Shown: one piece after another, positions 7,844 to 17,379 of the stretch
Layout: the number at the start of each line of letters is the position of its first letter
Numbering within the stretch: the stretch's first letter is position 1
Source: Streptomyces sp. Y2F8-2
GTDB lineage: Bacteria > Actinomycetota > Actinomycetes > Streptomycetales > Streptomycetaceae
Length of the DNA: 64,000 nt
Direction: 5' to 3'
Assembly: GCF_014905555.1 (NCBI RefSeq)
Contig: NZ_BNGS01000009.1
Span: 186,001 to 250,000 of the forward strand
Notes under the pieces: model-generated
What the model was told of the DNA's origin: nothing
The model's input: the letters and a program-made list of their open reading frames with translations, nothing else
The model's database searches: none
Translations under genes and position numbers: made by a program

Positions 7844-9088
7844 TCACAGCCGGACGACGACCAGGGCGATGTCGTCGCGGGCTCCACCGGCCACGCCCAG
7901 CCGGGCCAGCAGGGCGTCGGCGAGGCGTTCCGGGCTGAGGGAGCACTGGCGACACAGGACGTCCTTCAGGCGGTTCAGGCCCGCTTCTATGCTCTGGTCG
8001 CGGCGTTCGATCAGCCCGTCGGTGTAGAGGATGAGCGTGTCGCCGGGGAAGTAGGTCTGGCCCGCCTGCGGCCGGGGCACATGCTGCAGCCGGGCGCCCA
8101 GCGGTGGGTCGGTGGCCCGGTCCAGCATCTCGCAGGAGCCGTCCTGATGGACCAGAACCGGTGGCGGGTGACCCGCGCTGCTGTAGATGAGCAGCTGGCT
8201 GCGGGGCTCCACCATCACCTTGACGGCGGTGGTGTTGAGCGCGCCCTCGACGGAGCGGGCGTACAGGCCCAGCACCTCCAGGGCCTGGGCGGGCCGCTCC
8301 AGGGCACGGGTGGCCGCGCTGAGCGCGCTGCGGAGCATGCCCATGACGGCGGCGGCCTCCAGGCCGTGGCCGACGACGTCGCCGACGGCCACCGCGAAGC
8401 GGTCGTCGGGCAGGTCGACCAGGTCGTACCAGTCGCCGCACACGTTGAGCGATCCGGTGGCGGGCAGGTAGCGCACGGCGACGTTCTCGTGGTGGGCGAG
8501 GTCGGGGGACTGGAGCATGGCCTCCTGAAGGGTGAGGGCCACCACGCGCTCCCGCCGGTGCGCCTGGCGCAGCTCCTCGCTCAGCCGCTGCAGCTCGCGC
8601 GCCCTCGCGTACAGCTCGGCCTCCAGCGCCTCGCGCTCGGTGAGCTTGGCCGTCATCCCCCAGTGACCCACGCCGTGGGTCTGGATGTACGCGGTCACGT
8701 CCTCCACCCGGTGGATGATCGCGCCCACGCTGCCGTCCGGCCGGAGGATCGGCGTGTTGATCGGGGACCACCACCGCTCCTCGAAGATCCCGGGGCGGCC
8801 CATGATCGGGATGTCGTACTTCTGCAGCGCCATGGTGTCGGGCTGTCTGGTGATCAGGACCCGGTGCAGCGAGGCGTTCAGGTTCCGCACCCCGTCGGCG
8901 CCGGGGTCGCTCGGGTTGTCGGGGAAGGCGTCGAAGACGTGCCGTCCGATCAGGTCCTCGCGGGTCCGCCGGGTCGCGTCCAGGTATGCCTGGTTGACCT
9001 CCACGATGACCAGGTCGGTTCCCAGCACCAGGTAGGGGCTCGGTGTGGCGGCGAACAGGGCCGCGTAGTCGATGTCCGGCATCGTCAC
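7844..9088 (-). CDS. PAS-domain SpoIIE-type PP2C phosphatase
   Basis: A 414-residue soluble signalling phosphatase. Residues 1-130 form a PAS sensor (FAATPSPYLVLGTDL). A short coiled region covers about 140-190 and the SpoIIE PP2C catalytic domain runs from about 200 to the end. Metal-binding acidic motifs are visible in VCGDWYDLV, VGDVVGHG, YTDGLIERRD and GARDDIALVVV. Such proteins dephosphorylate anti-anti-sigma partners in streptomycetes. No anti-sigma or STAS gene lies next to it, so the target is unknown. Start could be 9088 or the second Met at 9082. Confidence 0.88.
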   Translation of the reverse strand: MTMPDIDYAALFAATPSPYLVLGTDLVIVEVNQAYLDATRRTREDLIGRHVFDAFPDNPSDPGADGVRNLNASLHRVLITRQPDTMALQKYDIPIMGRPGIFEERWWSPINTPILRPDGSVGAIIHRVEDVTAYIQTHGVGHWGMTAKLTEREALEAELYARARELQRLSEELRQAHRRERVVALTLQEAMLQSPDLAHHENVAVRYLPATGSLNVCGDWYDLVDLPDDRFAVAVGDVVGHGLEAAAVMGMLRSALSAATRALERPAQALEVLGLYARSVEGALNTTAVKVMVEPRSQLLIYSSAGHPPPVLVHQDGSCEMLDRATDPPLGARLQHVPRPQAGQTYFPGDTLILYTDGLIERRDQSIEAGLNRLKDVLCRQCSLSPERLADALLARLGVAGGARDDIALVVVRL

Positions 9089-9247
9089 CGTCTCCCTTCC
9101 CGCCCCTCCCCTGGTGCCCGCTCCTCAACGCTACGGTCACGGCAGGCCGGGCGCCCACCGCGACGGCTCCCGGCACCGGCCCCTGGAACCCCGACGGTCC
9201 TGGGGTCTTTCGTTTGGATCAGCCCGGCGTCATCCGAACGAGAGGCC

Positions 9248-11182
9248 CTAGGCCACGGCCTCCGCCGCGGTGTCCGGCCGGGTCTGCCCCGTTGTCTCCG
9301 TCCGCGGCTCCATCGGCGGGACCGTCCTGTCGAACTGGGTCCGGTACAGCTCCGCGTACCGGCCGCCCGCCGCGAGGAGCTGCTCATGCGTGCCCCGCTC
9401 CACGACCCGCCCGGACTCGACCACGAGGATCAGGTCGGCGGCCCGCACGGTGGACAGGCGGTGGGCGATGACGACGGCGGTGCGGCCCTCGAGCGCCTCC
9501 GTCAAGGCCTCCTGGACGGCCGCCTCGGAGGTGTTGTCCAGGTGGGCGGTGGCCTCGTCGAGGATGACGACGCGCTGCCGGGCCAGCAGCAGGCGCGCGA
9601 TGGTCAGACGCTGGCGCTCGCCGCCGGAGAGGCGGTAGCCGCGCTCGCCGACGACGGTGTCGAGCCCGTCGGGCAGGGAGCGCACGAGGTCGTCGAGGCG
9701 GGCGCGGCGCAGCACGTCCCACAGCTCCTCCTCCGTGGCGTCCGGGCGGGCCAGCAGCAGGTTGGCGCGGACCGTGTCGTGGAACAGGTGGCCGTCCTGC
9801 GTGACCATGCCGAGGGTCGCGCGCAGCGACGCGGCGCTGAGGTCGCGGACGTCGACGCCGCCGACCCGGACGGCGCCCTCGTCCACGTCGTAGAGCCGGG
9901 GCAGCAGGGCGGCGATGGTCGACTTGCCGGCGCCGGAGGAGCCCACGAGGGCGACGGTCTGCCCCGGTTCGGCGCGGAAGGAGACACCGTGCAGGACCTC
10001 GGCGCCGCCGCGCGTGTCGAGGGTCGCCACCTCCTCCAGGGAGGCGAGGGAGACCTTGTCGGCAGCCGGGTAGGCGAAGCAGACGCCCTCGAACTCCACC
10101 GCCACCGGCCCGTCGGGGACCTTGCGGGCGTCCGGCCTGTCCTCGATGAGCGGCTGGAGGTCCAGCACCTCGAAGACGCGCTCGAAGCTGACGAGGGCGC
10201 TCATGACCTCGACACGCGCCCCGGCGAGAGAGGTGAGCGGCGCGTAGAGCCTGGTGAGGAGCAGGGCGAGGGAGACGATCGAGCCCGCCTGAAGGGAACC
10301 GCGCAGGGCGAACCAGCCGCCGAGGCCGTAGACGAGGGCGAGTGCCAGGGCCGAGACGAGGGTGAGCGCGGTGATGAACGCGGACTGCGCCATCGCCGTA
10401 CGCACCCCGATGTCCCGTACCCGCCGGGCTCGCGCCGCGAACTCGGCGGACTCCTCCGCGGGCCGCCCGAAGAGCTTCACCAGCGTGGCGCCCGGCGCGG
10501 AGAACCGCTCGGTCATCCGGGTGCCCATGGCCGCGTTCAGGCCCGCGGCCTCCCGCTGCAACCGGGCCATGCGGCGGCCCGTCCGCCGGGCCGGGACCAC
10601 GAAGACCGGCAGCAGCACCAGCGCGAGCAGGGTTATCTGCCAGGACAGGGTCAGCATCACGGCGAGCGTGAGCAGCAGCGTGACCACGTTGCCGACGACC
10701 CCGGACAGCGTGTTGCTGAAGGCCCGCTGGGCGCCGATGACGTCGTTGTTGAGACGACTGACGAGCGCTCCCGTACGAGTACGTGTGAAGAACGCGACCG
10801 GCATGCGCTGCACATGATCGAACACAGCCGTCCGCAGATCGAGGATGAGACCCTCGCCGAGCGTGGCCGAAAGCCAGCGGCCGAGGATCCCGAGCGCCGC
10901 CTCGGCGAGCGCGATGAGGGCGATGAGAGTCGACAGCCGTACGACCGTGCCGCGGTCGCCGTGCGACACGATCGCGTCCACGACGCGGCCGGCCAGCACG
11001 GGGGTGGCGACGGCGAGCAGTGCGGTCAGCACGCTCACCACGACGAACTGCGCGATGCGGCGCCGGTGCGGGCGCGCGAACGCGCCGATGCGGCGCAGCG
11101 TGGCGCGGGCGAAGGGGCGGTGTTCCGCCTGCGCGGTCATGACGCTGTGCAGCTGCTGCCAGGCGGTGGTCTCCATGCTCAT
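9248..11182 (-). CDS. ABC exporter, fused permease-ATPase
   Basis: A 644-residue half-transporter with an N-terminal six-helix membrane domain (about 50-330) and a C-terminal ATPase. Walker A is GSSGAGKST, the signature is LSGGERQRL, and Walker B is VVILDEATAHLD. It would export a lipid, peptide or drug as a homodimer or with a partner, but no partner half-transporter is nearby. The start is ambiguous: ATG 11182 and ATG 11176 are two codons apart and neither has a clear ribosome-binding site. Divergent from the membrane protein at 11321. The reverse complement of this gene carries a very long open frame that is an artefact of GC-rich codon use. Confidence 0.9.
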   Translation of the reverse strand: MSMETTAWQQLHSVMTAQAEHRPFARATLRRIGAFARPHRRRIAQFVVVSVLTALLAVATPVLAGRVVDAIVSHGDRGTVVRLSTLIALIALAEAALGILGRWLSATLGEGLILDLRTAVFDHVQRMPVAFFTRTRTGALVSRLNNDVIGAQRAFSNTLSGVVGNVVTLLLTLAVMLTLSWQITLLALVLLPVFVVPARRTGRRMARLQREAAGLNAAMGTRMTERFSAPGATLVKLFGRPAEESAEFAARARRVRDIGVRTAMAQSAFITALTLVSALALALVYGLGGWFALRGSLQAGSIVSLALLLTRLYAPLTSLAGARVEVMSALVSFERVFEVLDLQPLIEDRPDARKVPDGPVAVEFEGVCFAYPAADKVSLASLEEVATLDTRGGAEVLHGVSFRAEPGQTVALVGSSGAGKSTIAALLPRLYDVDEGAVRVGGVDVRDLSAASLRATLGMVTQDGHLFHDTVRANLLLARPDATEEELWDVLRRARLDDLVRSLPDGLDTVVGERGYRLSGGERQRLTIARLLLARQRVVILDEATAHLDNTSEAAVQEALTEALEGRTAVVIAHRLSTVRAADLILVVESGRVVERGTHEQLLAAGGRYAELYRTQFDRTVPPMEPRTETTGQTRPDTAAEAVA

Positions 11183-11320
11183 GGGAATGACGGTAGAACC
11201 TCGAGCTTCGTTGAGGTCAATGAGCGGCGCGCGGGCCGTCCCGTGCCTTGCCCGGCGTGTCAGCCGCCGTCCTCGCGCACGCAACCTCGTGTTGGTGCGG
11301 TGCGGAGACCCTCTGCCGGT

Positions 11321-12283
11321 GTGACTGTCCTGCGTCTCCCTCAGGGACTCCCCAGACGTGTTCCGGTCCGCCAGGTGCTCTGCCTGCTCCCGCTCGTCCT
11401 TGTGACCGTGGTGGCTGTGCGGCACCGCTCGGTGCTCGCGGAGGGCTTCGGCCATCTCCGGGCGGCCGAGTGGCCGTGGCTGGTGGCCGCCGTCGGCGCC
11501 ACCTGCCTGACCTGGGTCGCGGCGGCCCTGACCCGGCAGGGGGCAGTGGTGCAGCGGCTGCCGGTGCGCCGGCTGCTCGCCACCCAGTTCGCGGCGGGCG
11601 CCGCCAACCACCTGCTGCCCACGGGGCTCGGCGCCGGGGCGGTCAACCTGCGGTTCATGACGGTGTGCGGGGTGCCGCTCGCCCGCTCCTCGGCGGCGCT
11701 CGCGCTGTACCTGCTCGCCGAGTCGGTCACCCGGGTCGGCCTGCTGCTGGTGCTGCTGGTCGCCTTCCCGGACGCCCTCCACCTCGGCGGTCTCCTACCG
11801 GCCTCGGCGACCGGGCCGCTCCTCATCGCGGCGGCCGGGGTGGTGTGCGTGGCGACCTCGGTGCTCCTGCTGGTCCGAAGGGTGCGGACGGCGATGTGGT
11901 CCTTCCTGCGTACGGCGCTCTCCGAGGCCCGCTCGGTGCACACCCGTCCGGCCCGGGCGCTCGCCCTGTGGGGCGGCTCGCTGGCCTTTCCCACACTGCA
12001 GGCGGCCGGGCTCGCCGCCGTGGGGCGGGCGCTGTCGCTTCCGGTGGCGCCCGTGCACATGGCGGTGGCGTATCTGGCGGCGACGGTCGCGGTCGCCTTG
12101 GTGCCCGCCCCGGGCGGCATCGGCTCGGTGGAGGCGGCCCTGGTGGTCGCCCTGGTCGCGGCGGGCGGCCCGGTGGCCGTGGCGACGGCGGTGGTGCTGG
12201 CGTACCGCATCATCACGGTGTGGCTGCCGCTGCTGCCGGGGGCGCTGACGCTGGGGGCGCTGGTGCGGCTCAGGGTGATCTGA
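11321..12283 (+). CDS. UPF0104/lysylphosphatidylglycerol-synthase-like membrane protein
   Basis: A 320-residue integral membrane protein with about eight hydrophobic segments. The late motif VPAPGGIGSVEAAL is characteristic of the UPF0104 (YbhN/AglD2-like) family, related to the flippase half of MprF. Such proteins are thought to move lipid-linked substrates across the membrane, and no soluble synthase domain is attached. Start chosen at GTG 11321: the frame upstream runs antisense through other genes and has no protein-like character. Spacing from the nearest GGAG (11304) is long, so a start a few codons later is possible. Confidence 0.75.
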   Translation: MTVLRLPQGLPRRVPVRQVLCLLPLVLVTVVAVRHRSVLAEGFGHLRAAEWPWLVAAVGATCLTWVAAALTRQGAVVQRLPVRRLLATQFAAGAANHLLPTGLGAGAVNLRFMTVCGVPLARSSAALALYLLAESVTRVGLLLVLLVAFPDALHLGGLLPASATGPLLIAAAGVVCVATSVLLLVRRVRTAMWSFLRTALSEARSVHTRPARALALWGGSLAFPTLQAAGLAAVGRALSLPVAPVHMAVAYLAATVAVALVPAPGGIGSVEAALVVALVAAGGPVAVATAVVLAYRIITVWLPLLPGALTLGALVRLRVI

Positions 12284-12365
12284 CCGGGGGACGCGGGCCG
12301 TACCGGGGAGTAACGTCAGGGTCCTCTCCCCCGTCCTCCCCACAGCCGTCCGAGAGGGGCAGCCG

Positions 12366-13130
12366 ATGCCGGTCCGCGTCGAACGTCAGGGACACGTCTT
12401 CACGGTCGTCCTCTCCCGCCCCGAGGCCCGCAACGCGGTGGACGGGCCGACGGCCACCGAACTGGCCGCCGCGTTCCGCGAGTTCGAGGCGGACGAGGAG
12501 GCGCGGGTGGCGGTGCTCTGGGGCGAGGGCGGGACCTTCTGCGCGGGCGCCGATCTCAAGGCCGTCGGCACCGGGCGCGGCAACCGGGTCGCCGACGACG
12601 GCGACGGTCCGATGGGCCCGACCCGGCTGCGGCTGTCCAAACCGGTGATCGCGGCGGTCGCGGGGCACGCCGTGGCCGGAGGTCTCGAACTGGCGCTCTG
12701 GTGCGACCTGCGGGTGGCCGAGGAGGACGCGGTGTTCGGAGTGTTCTGCCGCCGCTGGGGCGTGCCGCTCATCGACGGCGGGACGGTCCGGCTGCCGCGG
12801 CTGATCGGCACCAGCCGGGCGATGGACATGATCCTCACGGGCCGTGCGGTGCCGGCCCGTGAGGCCCGGGAGATGGGGCTCGCCAACCGGGTCGTACCGA
12901 CGGGGCATGCCCGCGCCGAGGCGGAGGAACTCGCCGCCGCGATCGCCCGTTTCCCCCAGGCCTGCCTGCGCGGCGACCGTGCCTCGGTACTGGACCAGGA
13001 AGGGCTGGACGAGCGGGCGGCCCTGCGTGTCGAACTCCGGCACGGCATGGACGTACTGGCTCAGGGCCTTCAGGGCGCCGCGCGTTTCGCTGCGGGCGCG
13101 GGGCGGCACGGATCGTTCTCGGACATGTGA
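12366..13130 (+). CDS. Crotonase-superfamily enzyme (enoyl-CoA hydratase/isomerase-like)
   Basis: A 254-residue crotonase-fold protein. The oxyanion-hole loops are present: FCAGADLK near residue 60 and GHAVAGGLELAL near 101. The two glutamates that catalyse hydration in classic enoyl-CoA hydratases seem absent. By motif alignment the first position is Cys (in FCRRWG, before PLIDGGT) and the second is Asp (AMDMILTG). It may therefore act as an isomerase, thioesterase or other crotonase rather than a hydratase. ATG 12366 follows GAGAGGGGCAGCCG. No beta-oxidation partner is adjacent. Confidence 0.85.
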   Translation: MPVRVERQGHVFTVVLSRPEARNAVDGPTATELAAAFREFEADEEARVAVLWGEGGTFCAGADLKAVGTGRGNRVADDGDGPMGPTRLRLSKPVIAAVAGHAVAGGLELALWCDLRVAEEDAVFGVFCRRWGVPLIDGGTVRLPRLIGTSRAMDMILTGRAVPAREAREMGLANRVVPTGHARAEAEELAAAIARFPQACLRGDRASVLDQEGLDERAALRVELRHGMDVLAQGLQGAARFAAGAGRHGSFSDM

Positions 13131-13336
13131 CCCCCGCGCGCACGCCGCGACGCCAATGGCCGCTTCCCGACGTCCCGGTGAGGGGACGTCACCGTCATGC
13201 GGCAGGATGAATCCTCACTCCGGACAGCGAACACCTGTCCGGACGCGATCGTGCAATCCGTGATTCGAGCAGGTGGCAAGGTGACGATTCATCACTTCCG
13301 GCCCCGGGGCCTTTCCTTTCACGCGGGAGGTGACCG

Positions 13337-14419
13337 GTGAACCGCGCCGTGACCCTGGACGACCTCATTCTCGGCGGGATCGCCCTGGCCGCGGGCCTCC
13401 TGGCGGCGTTCCTGTCGCGCACGCTGCTGCGCTGGCTGGCCAAGCACGCCAAGCGCACCCGCTGGAGCGGTGACGACGTGATCGTGGACGCCCTGCGCAC
13501 GGTGGTGCCGTGGGCGGCGATCGCGGGCGGCGCGGCGGCCGCGGCCGCGGTGCTCCCGCTGACGCGCACGGTCCAGCATCACGTGAACCAGTCCCTGACC
13601 GTGCTGCTCATCTTCGTGGTCACCCTCTCCGCGGCCCGGGTGGTCGCGGGCCTGGTACGGACGGTCACGCAGTCCCGTTCCGGGGTCGCGGGATCCGCCA
13701 CGATCTTCGTCAACATCACGCGGATCCTGGTCCTGGCCATCGGCTTCCTGGTGGTGCTGCAGACCCTGGGCATCTCCGTCGCGCCGCTGCTCACCGCCCT
13801 GGGCGTCGGCGGTCTGGCGGTCGCGCTGGCCCTGCAGGACACCCTCGCCAACCTGTTCGCGGGCGTCCACATCCTCGCCTCCAAGACGGTCCAGCCCGGC
13901 GACTACATCCGGCTGAGCAGCGGTGAGGAGGGTTATGTCGTGGACATCAACTGGCGGCAGACGACCGTGCGCCAGCTCTCGAACAACCTGGTCGTGATCC
14001 CCAACGGTCAGCTCGCCAAGACGAACATGACCAACTACACCCGTCCCGAGCAGCAGCTGACCGTGCTCGTCCAGGTCGGCGTCGCCTACGACAGCGATCT
14101 CGAGCACGTCGAGAAGGTCACCACCGAGGTCGTCGCCGAGGTGATGACGGAGATCACCGGAGCGGTCCCGGACCATGAGCCGGCCGTCCGCTTCCACACC
14201 TTCGGCGACTCCCGGATCGGCTTCACGGTGATCCTGGGCGTCGGCGAGTTCAGCGACCAGTACCGGATCAAGCACGAGTTCATCAAGCGCCTGCACAAGC
14301 GGTACCGGGCCGAGGGCATCCGCATTCCGGCGCCGACGCGGACGGTGGCGCTCCAGCAGGGCTCGGTGGTCATCCCGTCGCAGCGCAGCGGCGGGGACAG
14401 GGTGTCGGAGGCCGGTTAG
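13337..14419 (+). CDS. MscS-family mechanosensitive ion channel
   Basis: A 360-residue small-conductance mechanosensitive channel that would release solutes on hypo-osmotic shock. It has a first helix near residues 10-30, two more hydrophobic spans, and a pore-lining helix with LGVGGLAVALALQDTLANLFAG. The cytoplasmic beta-domain follows, with the family motif PGDYI, VVIPNGQL and NYTRP. GTG 13337 is supported by GGGAGG six bases upstream. The 206 bases before it contain no other gene. Confidence 0.92.
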   Translation: MNRAVTLDDLILGGIALAAGLLAAFLSRTLLRWLAKHAKRTRWSGDDVIVDALRTVVPWAAIAGGAAAAAAVLPLTRTVQHHVNQSLTVLLIFVVTLSAARVVAGLVRTVTQSRSGVAGSATIFVNITRILVLAIGFLVVLQTLGISVAPLLTALGVGGLAVALALQDTLANLFAGVHILASKTVQPGDYIRLSSGEEGYVVDINWRQTTVRQLSNNLVVIPNGQLAKTNMTNYTRPEQQLTVLVQVGVAYDSDLEHVEKVTTEVVAEVMTEITGAVPDHEPAVRFHTFGDSRIGFTVILGVGEFSDQYRIKHEFIKRLHKRYRAEGIRIPAPTRTVALQQGSVVIPSQRSGGDRVSEAG

Positions 14420-14468
14420 CCCCGGCGGCCCGGAGTCGGGGAACCGGCGGCTCTATGCTCGAAGGAGC

Positions 14469-14882
14469 ATGATGTCCTCGCCAGACCCCCACCCCCCGAC
14501 TCCGGCTCCGGCTCCGACGGCCCACTCGCTCGACCAGAAGCTGGACGCCGTCGCGCGCCATCCGTTCCGCGCGAAGTTCCACCTGCGCGGGCGCGACCTG
14601 GCCACCGCCCGGCTCAAGGGCCCCTCCACGATCCGGTGGCACGCCTATGACCTCGTCGCCAAGCGTCTGGCGCCGGCCGAACCGTACAAGGACGGCAGGC
14701 AGACCCCCTACCGGGGCCACCCGGTCTTCGTCGCCCAGCACGCGACCGCGACCTGCTGTCGTACCTGCCTCCAGCGCTGGCACGCGATCCCCAAGGGGCG
14801 GGAACTGAACCGCGCGGAGCACGCCTATGTGGTGGACGTGATCTGCCGGTGGATCGAGCGCGAGGTCGCAGGAGCGTCCTGA
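14469..14882 (+). CDS. DUF4186 family protein
   Basis: A 137-residue protein of the DUF4186 family, recognised from RAKFHLRGRDL, the block FVAQHATATCCRTCLQRWH, and IPKGREL. The CCRTC cysteines with nearby histidines could bind a metal, though no function is established for the family. The first 22 residues are a Pro/Ala/Thr-rich tail not typical of the domain. ATG 14469 has GAAGGAG three bases upstream, and a TATGCT -10-like hexamer lies at about 14454. A downstream Met would shorten the tail only slightly. Confidence 0.8.
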   Translation: MMSSPDPHPPTPAPAPTAHSLDQKLDAVARHPFRAKFHLRGRDLATARLKGPSTIRWHAYDLVAKRLAPAEPYKDGRQTPYRGHPVFVAQHATATCCRTCLQRWHAIPKGRELNRAEHAYVVDVICRWIEREVAGAS

Positions 14883-14984
14883 TCGGACATCGGGGTGTCC
14901 GTGGCGCAGGCCACTGTCGAGCGGGGTCCGCGTACGAGATATCTTGATGTCGAGCAATGTTGCAGACGTGGAGCGGAGCACCCG

Positions 14985-17204
14985 GTGACTGACTCGACCA
15001 TCATCTACACGCACACTGACGAGGCCCCGGCCCTGGCGACGTATTCCTTCCTGCCGGTGGTCAAGGCCTACGCCGGGAAGGCGGGCGTCGCCGTCGAGAC
15101 CCGCGACATCTCGCTGGCCGGGCGCATCCTCGCGGTCTTCCCGGAGTACCTGGACGAGGGCCAGCGGATCAACGACGACCTCACGGAGCTCGGCGAGCTG
15201 GCCAAGACCCCCGCGGCCAACATCATCAAGCTGCCGAACATCTCGGCGTCCGTACCGCAGCTGAAGGCGGCCATCGCCGAGCTGCAGGGCAAGGGCTACG
15301 CGCTGCCGGAGTACCCGGACGAGCCGAAGACCGACGAGGAGCGGGAGATCCGCGCCCGTTACGACAAGGTCAAGGGCTCCGCGGTGAACCCGGTCCTGCG
15401 CGAGGGCAACTCCGACCGCCGCGCACCCGCCTCGGTCAAGAACTACGCCAAGACCCACCCGCACCGCATGGGCGCCTGGACCTCCGAGTCCAAGACGAAC
15501 GTGGCGACCATGGGCGTGGACGACTTCCGCTCCACGGAGAAGTCCGTGGTGATCTCCGAGGCCGGTTCGCTGCGCATCGAGCTGAAGGGCGACGACGGCT
15601 CGACCACCGTGCTGCGCGAGTCCGTGCCGGTCCTCGAGGGCGAGGTCGTCGACGCCTCCGTGATGCGGGTCGCCGCCCTGCGCGAGTTCCTCACCGCGCA
15701 GGTCGCCAAGGCCAAGGAGGAGGGCGTCCTGTTCTCCGTGCACCTGAAGGCCACGATGATGAAGGTCTCCGACCCGATCATCTTCGGTCACGTGGTGCGC
15801 GCCTTCTTCCCGAAGACGTTCGCGAAGTACGGCGAGACGTTCGCCGCGGCCGGTCTGACCCCGAACGACGGTCTGGGCGGCATCTTCAAGGGCCTTCAGG
15901 CCCTGCCGAACGGCGACGAGATCAAGGCCTCCTTCGACGCCGAGCTCGCCGAGGGCCCGGACCTGGCCATGGTCGACTCCGACAAGGGCATCACCAACCT
16001 GCACGTCCCGTCCGACGTGATCGTCGACGCCTCCATGCCGGCCATGATCCGCACCTCCGGCCACATGTGGGGCCCGGACGGCCAGGAGCACGACACCCTC
16101 GCGGTGCTGCCGGACTCCAGCTACGCGGGCGTCTACCAGGCCGTCATCGAGGACTGCCGCGCCAACGGCGCCTACGACCCGGCCACCATGGGCTCGGTTC
16201 CGAACGTCGGCCTCATGGCGCAGAAGGCCGAGGAGTACGGCAGCCACGACAAGACCTTCGAGATCCCGACCACGGGCACGGTCCGCCTGGTCGACGGCAA
16301 CGGCAACGTGGTCATCGAGCAGACCGTCTCCGCCGGTGACATCTTCCGCGCCTGCCAGACCAAGGACGCCCCGATCAAGGACTGGGTCAAGCTGGCCGTC
16401 ACCCGCGCCCGCGCCACGGGCGACCCGGCCGTCTTCTGGCTGGACGAGACCCGCGCCCACGACGCGAACCTGATCGCCAAGGTCAAGCAGTACCTGCCCG
16501 AACACGACACCGAGGGCCTGGACATCAGGATCCTCTCCCCGATCGAGGCGACCAAGCTGTCCGTGGAGCGGATCCGCCGCGGTGAGAACACCATCTCCGT
16601 CACCGGCAACGTGCTGCGCGACTACCTGACCGACCTGTTCCCCATCCTGGAACTGGGCACCAGCGCCAAGATGCTGTCGGTCGTCCCGCTGATGGCGGGC
16701 GGCGGCCTGTTCGAGACGGGCGCCGGCGGCTCCGCCCCGAAGCACGTCCAGCAGCTGGTCAAGGAGAACTACCTGCGCTGGGACTCCCTGGGTGAGTTCT
16801 TCGCCCTGGTGCCGTCCTTGGAGCAGTACGCGAAGGTCACGGGCAACGCCCGTGCCCAGGTGCTGGCCGACACACTCGACCGCGCCACGGCGACCTTCCT
16901 CAACGAGGACAAGTCCCCGACCCGTCGCGTCGGCGGCATCGACAACCGCGGCAGCCACTTCTACCTGTCCCTGTACTGGGCGCAGGAGCTGGCCAGGCAG
17001 ACCGACGACGCCGAGCTGGCCAAGGCGTTCGCCCCGCTCGCCGAGACGCTCGCCGCGAACGAGCAGAAGATCGTCGAGGAGCTGATCGCCGTTCAGGGCA
17101 AGCCGGCCGACATCGGCGGCTACTACCAGCCCGACCCGGCGAAGGCCGCCGAGGTCATGCGCCCGTCGGCGACCTGGAACGAGGCGCTGACGTCGCTCGC
17201 GTAA
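14985..17204 (+). CDS. icd: Isocitrate dehydrogenase, NADP-dependent, monomeric type
   Basis: Oxidatively decarboxylates isocitrate to 2-oxoglutarate with NADP in the TCA cycle. At 739 residues it has the size of the monomeric (IDH-II) enzyme, and it opens with TIIYTHTDEAPALATYS as that family does. Other characteristic blocks are SDRRAPASVKNYAK, LKATMMKVSDPIIFGH and RGSHFYLSLYWAQ. I take GTG 14985, with GGAG-rich sequence 8-15 bases upstream; an earlier GTG at 14895 adds 30 residues not expected for the family. Codon use is strongly biased to preferred GC-ending codons, as for a highly expressed gene. A perfect hairpin follows. Confidence 0.95.
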   Translation: MTDSTIIYTHTDEAPALATYSFLPVVKAYAGKAGVAVETRDISLAGRILAVFPEYLDEGQRINDDLTELGELAKTPAANIIKLPNISASVPQLKAAIAELQGKGYALPEYPDEPKTDEEREIRARYDKVKGSAVNPVLREGNSDRRAPASVKNYAKTHPHRMGAWTSESKTNVATMGVDDFRSTEKSVVISEAGSLRIELKGDDGSTTVLRESVPVLEGEVVDASVMRVAALREFLTAQVAKAKEEGVLFSVHLKATMMKVSDPIIFGHVVRAFFPKTFAKYGETFAAAGLTPNDGLGGIFKGLQALPNGDEIKASFDAELAEGPDLAMVDSDKGITNLHVPSDVIVDASMPAMIRTSGHMWGPDGQEHDTLAVLPDSSYAGVYQAVIEDCRANGAYDPATMGSVPNVGLMAQKAEEYGSHDKTFEIPTTGTVRLVDGNGNVVIEQTVSAGDIFRACQTKDAPIKDWVKLAVTRARATGDPAVFWLDETRAHDANLIAKVKQYLPEHDTEGLDIRILSPIEATKLSVERIRRGENTISVTGNVLRDYLTDLFPILELGTSAKMLSVVPLMAGGGLFETGAGGSAPKHVQQLVKENYLRWDSLGEFFALVPSLEQYAKVTGNARAQVLADTLDRATATFLNEDKSPTRRVGGIDNRGSHFYLSLYWAQELARQTDDAELAKAFAPLAETLAANEQKIVEELIAVQGKPADIGGYYQPDPAKAAEVMRPSATWNEALTSLA

Positions 17205-17229
17205 GACGGCAGCCCTGTCCGCGTGACAG

Positions 17230-17262
17230 CCGCCCCGGCCGGATCCGATCCGGCCGGGGCGG
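17230..17262 (+). terminator. Perfect hairpin after icd
   Basis: Arms 17230-17245 and 17247-17262 are exact reverse complements of 16 bases. The inner pairs must open to form the loop. It lies 26 bases after the icd stop and has no U-tract. Confidence 0.75.
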
Positions 17263-17309
17263 TCGCGCATGCTCGGCTGACCACCCCGTTGTCAGTACCG
17301 GGTCCTAAC

Positions 17310-17363
17310 GTGGTCGGTGTCGGCGTGGTCGATGTCGGCGTGGTCGGTGTCGGTGTGGTCGGA
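17310..17363 (+). repeat. 15-bp tandem repeat in a 5' leader
   Basis: Three imperfect copies of GTGGTCGGTGTCGGC at 17310, 17325 and 17340, plus a partial fourth (17355-17363). They run directly into the GGAGAGGGCGAGG ribosome-binding region of the next gene. Its role is unknown. Confidence 0.8.
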
Positions 17364-17379
17364 GAGGGCGAGGCGAGCT

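Noticed and set aside
6986..12283. An uninterrupted plus-strand frame of 1765 codons
   Set aside because: It runs antisense to five well-supported minus-strand genes and has low-complexity Gly/Val/Arg/His composition. Only its last 320 codons (from GTG 11321) encode a recognisable protein.
14370..17270. Long minus-strand frame of 966 codons opposite icd
   Set aside because: Entirely antisense to isocitrate dehydrogenase and neighbours; a by-product of GC-rich third positions.
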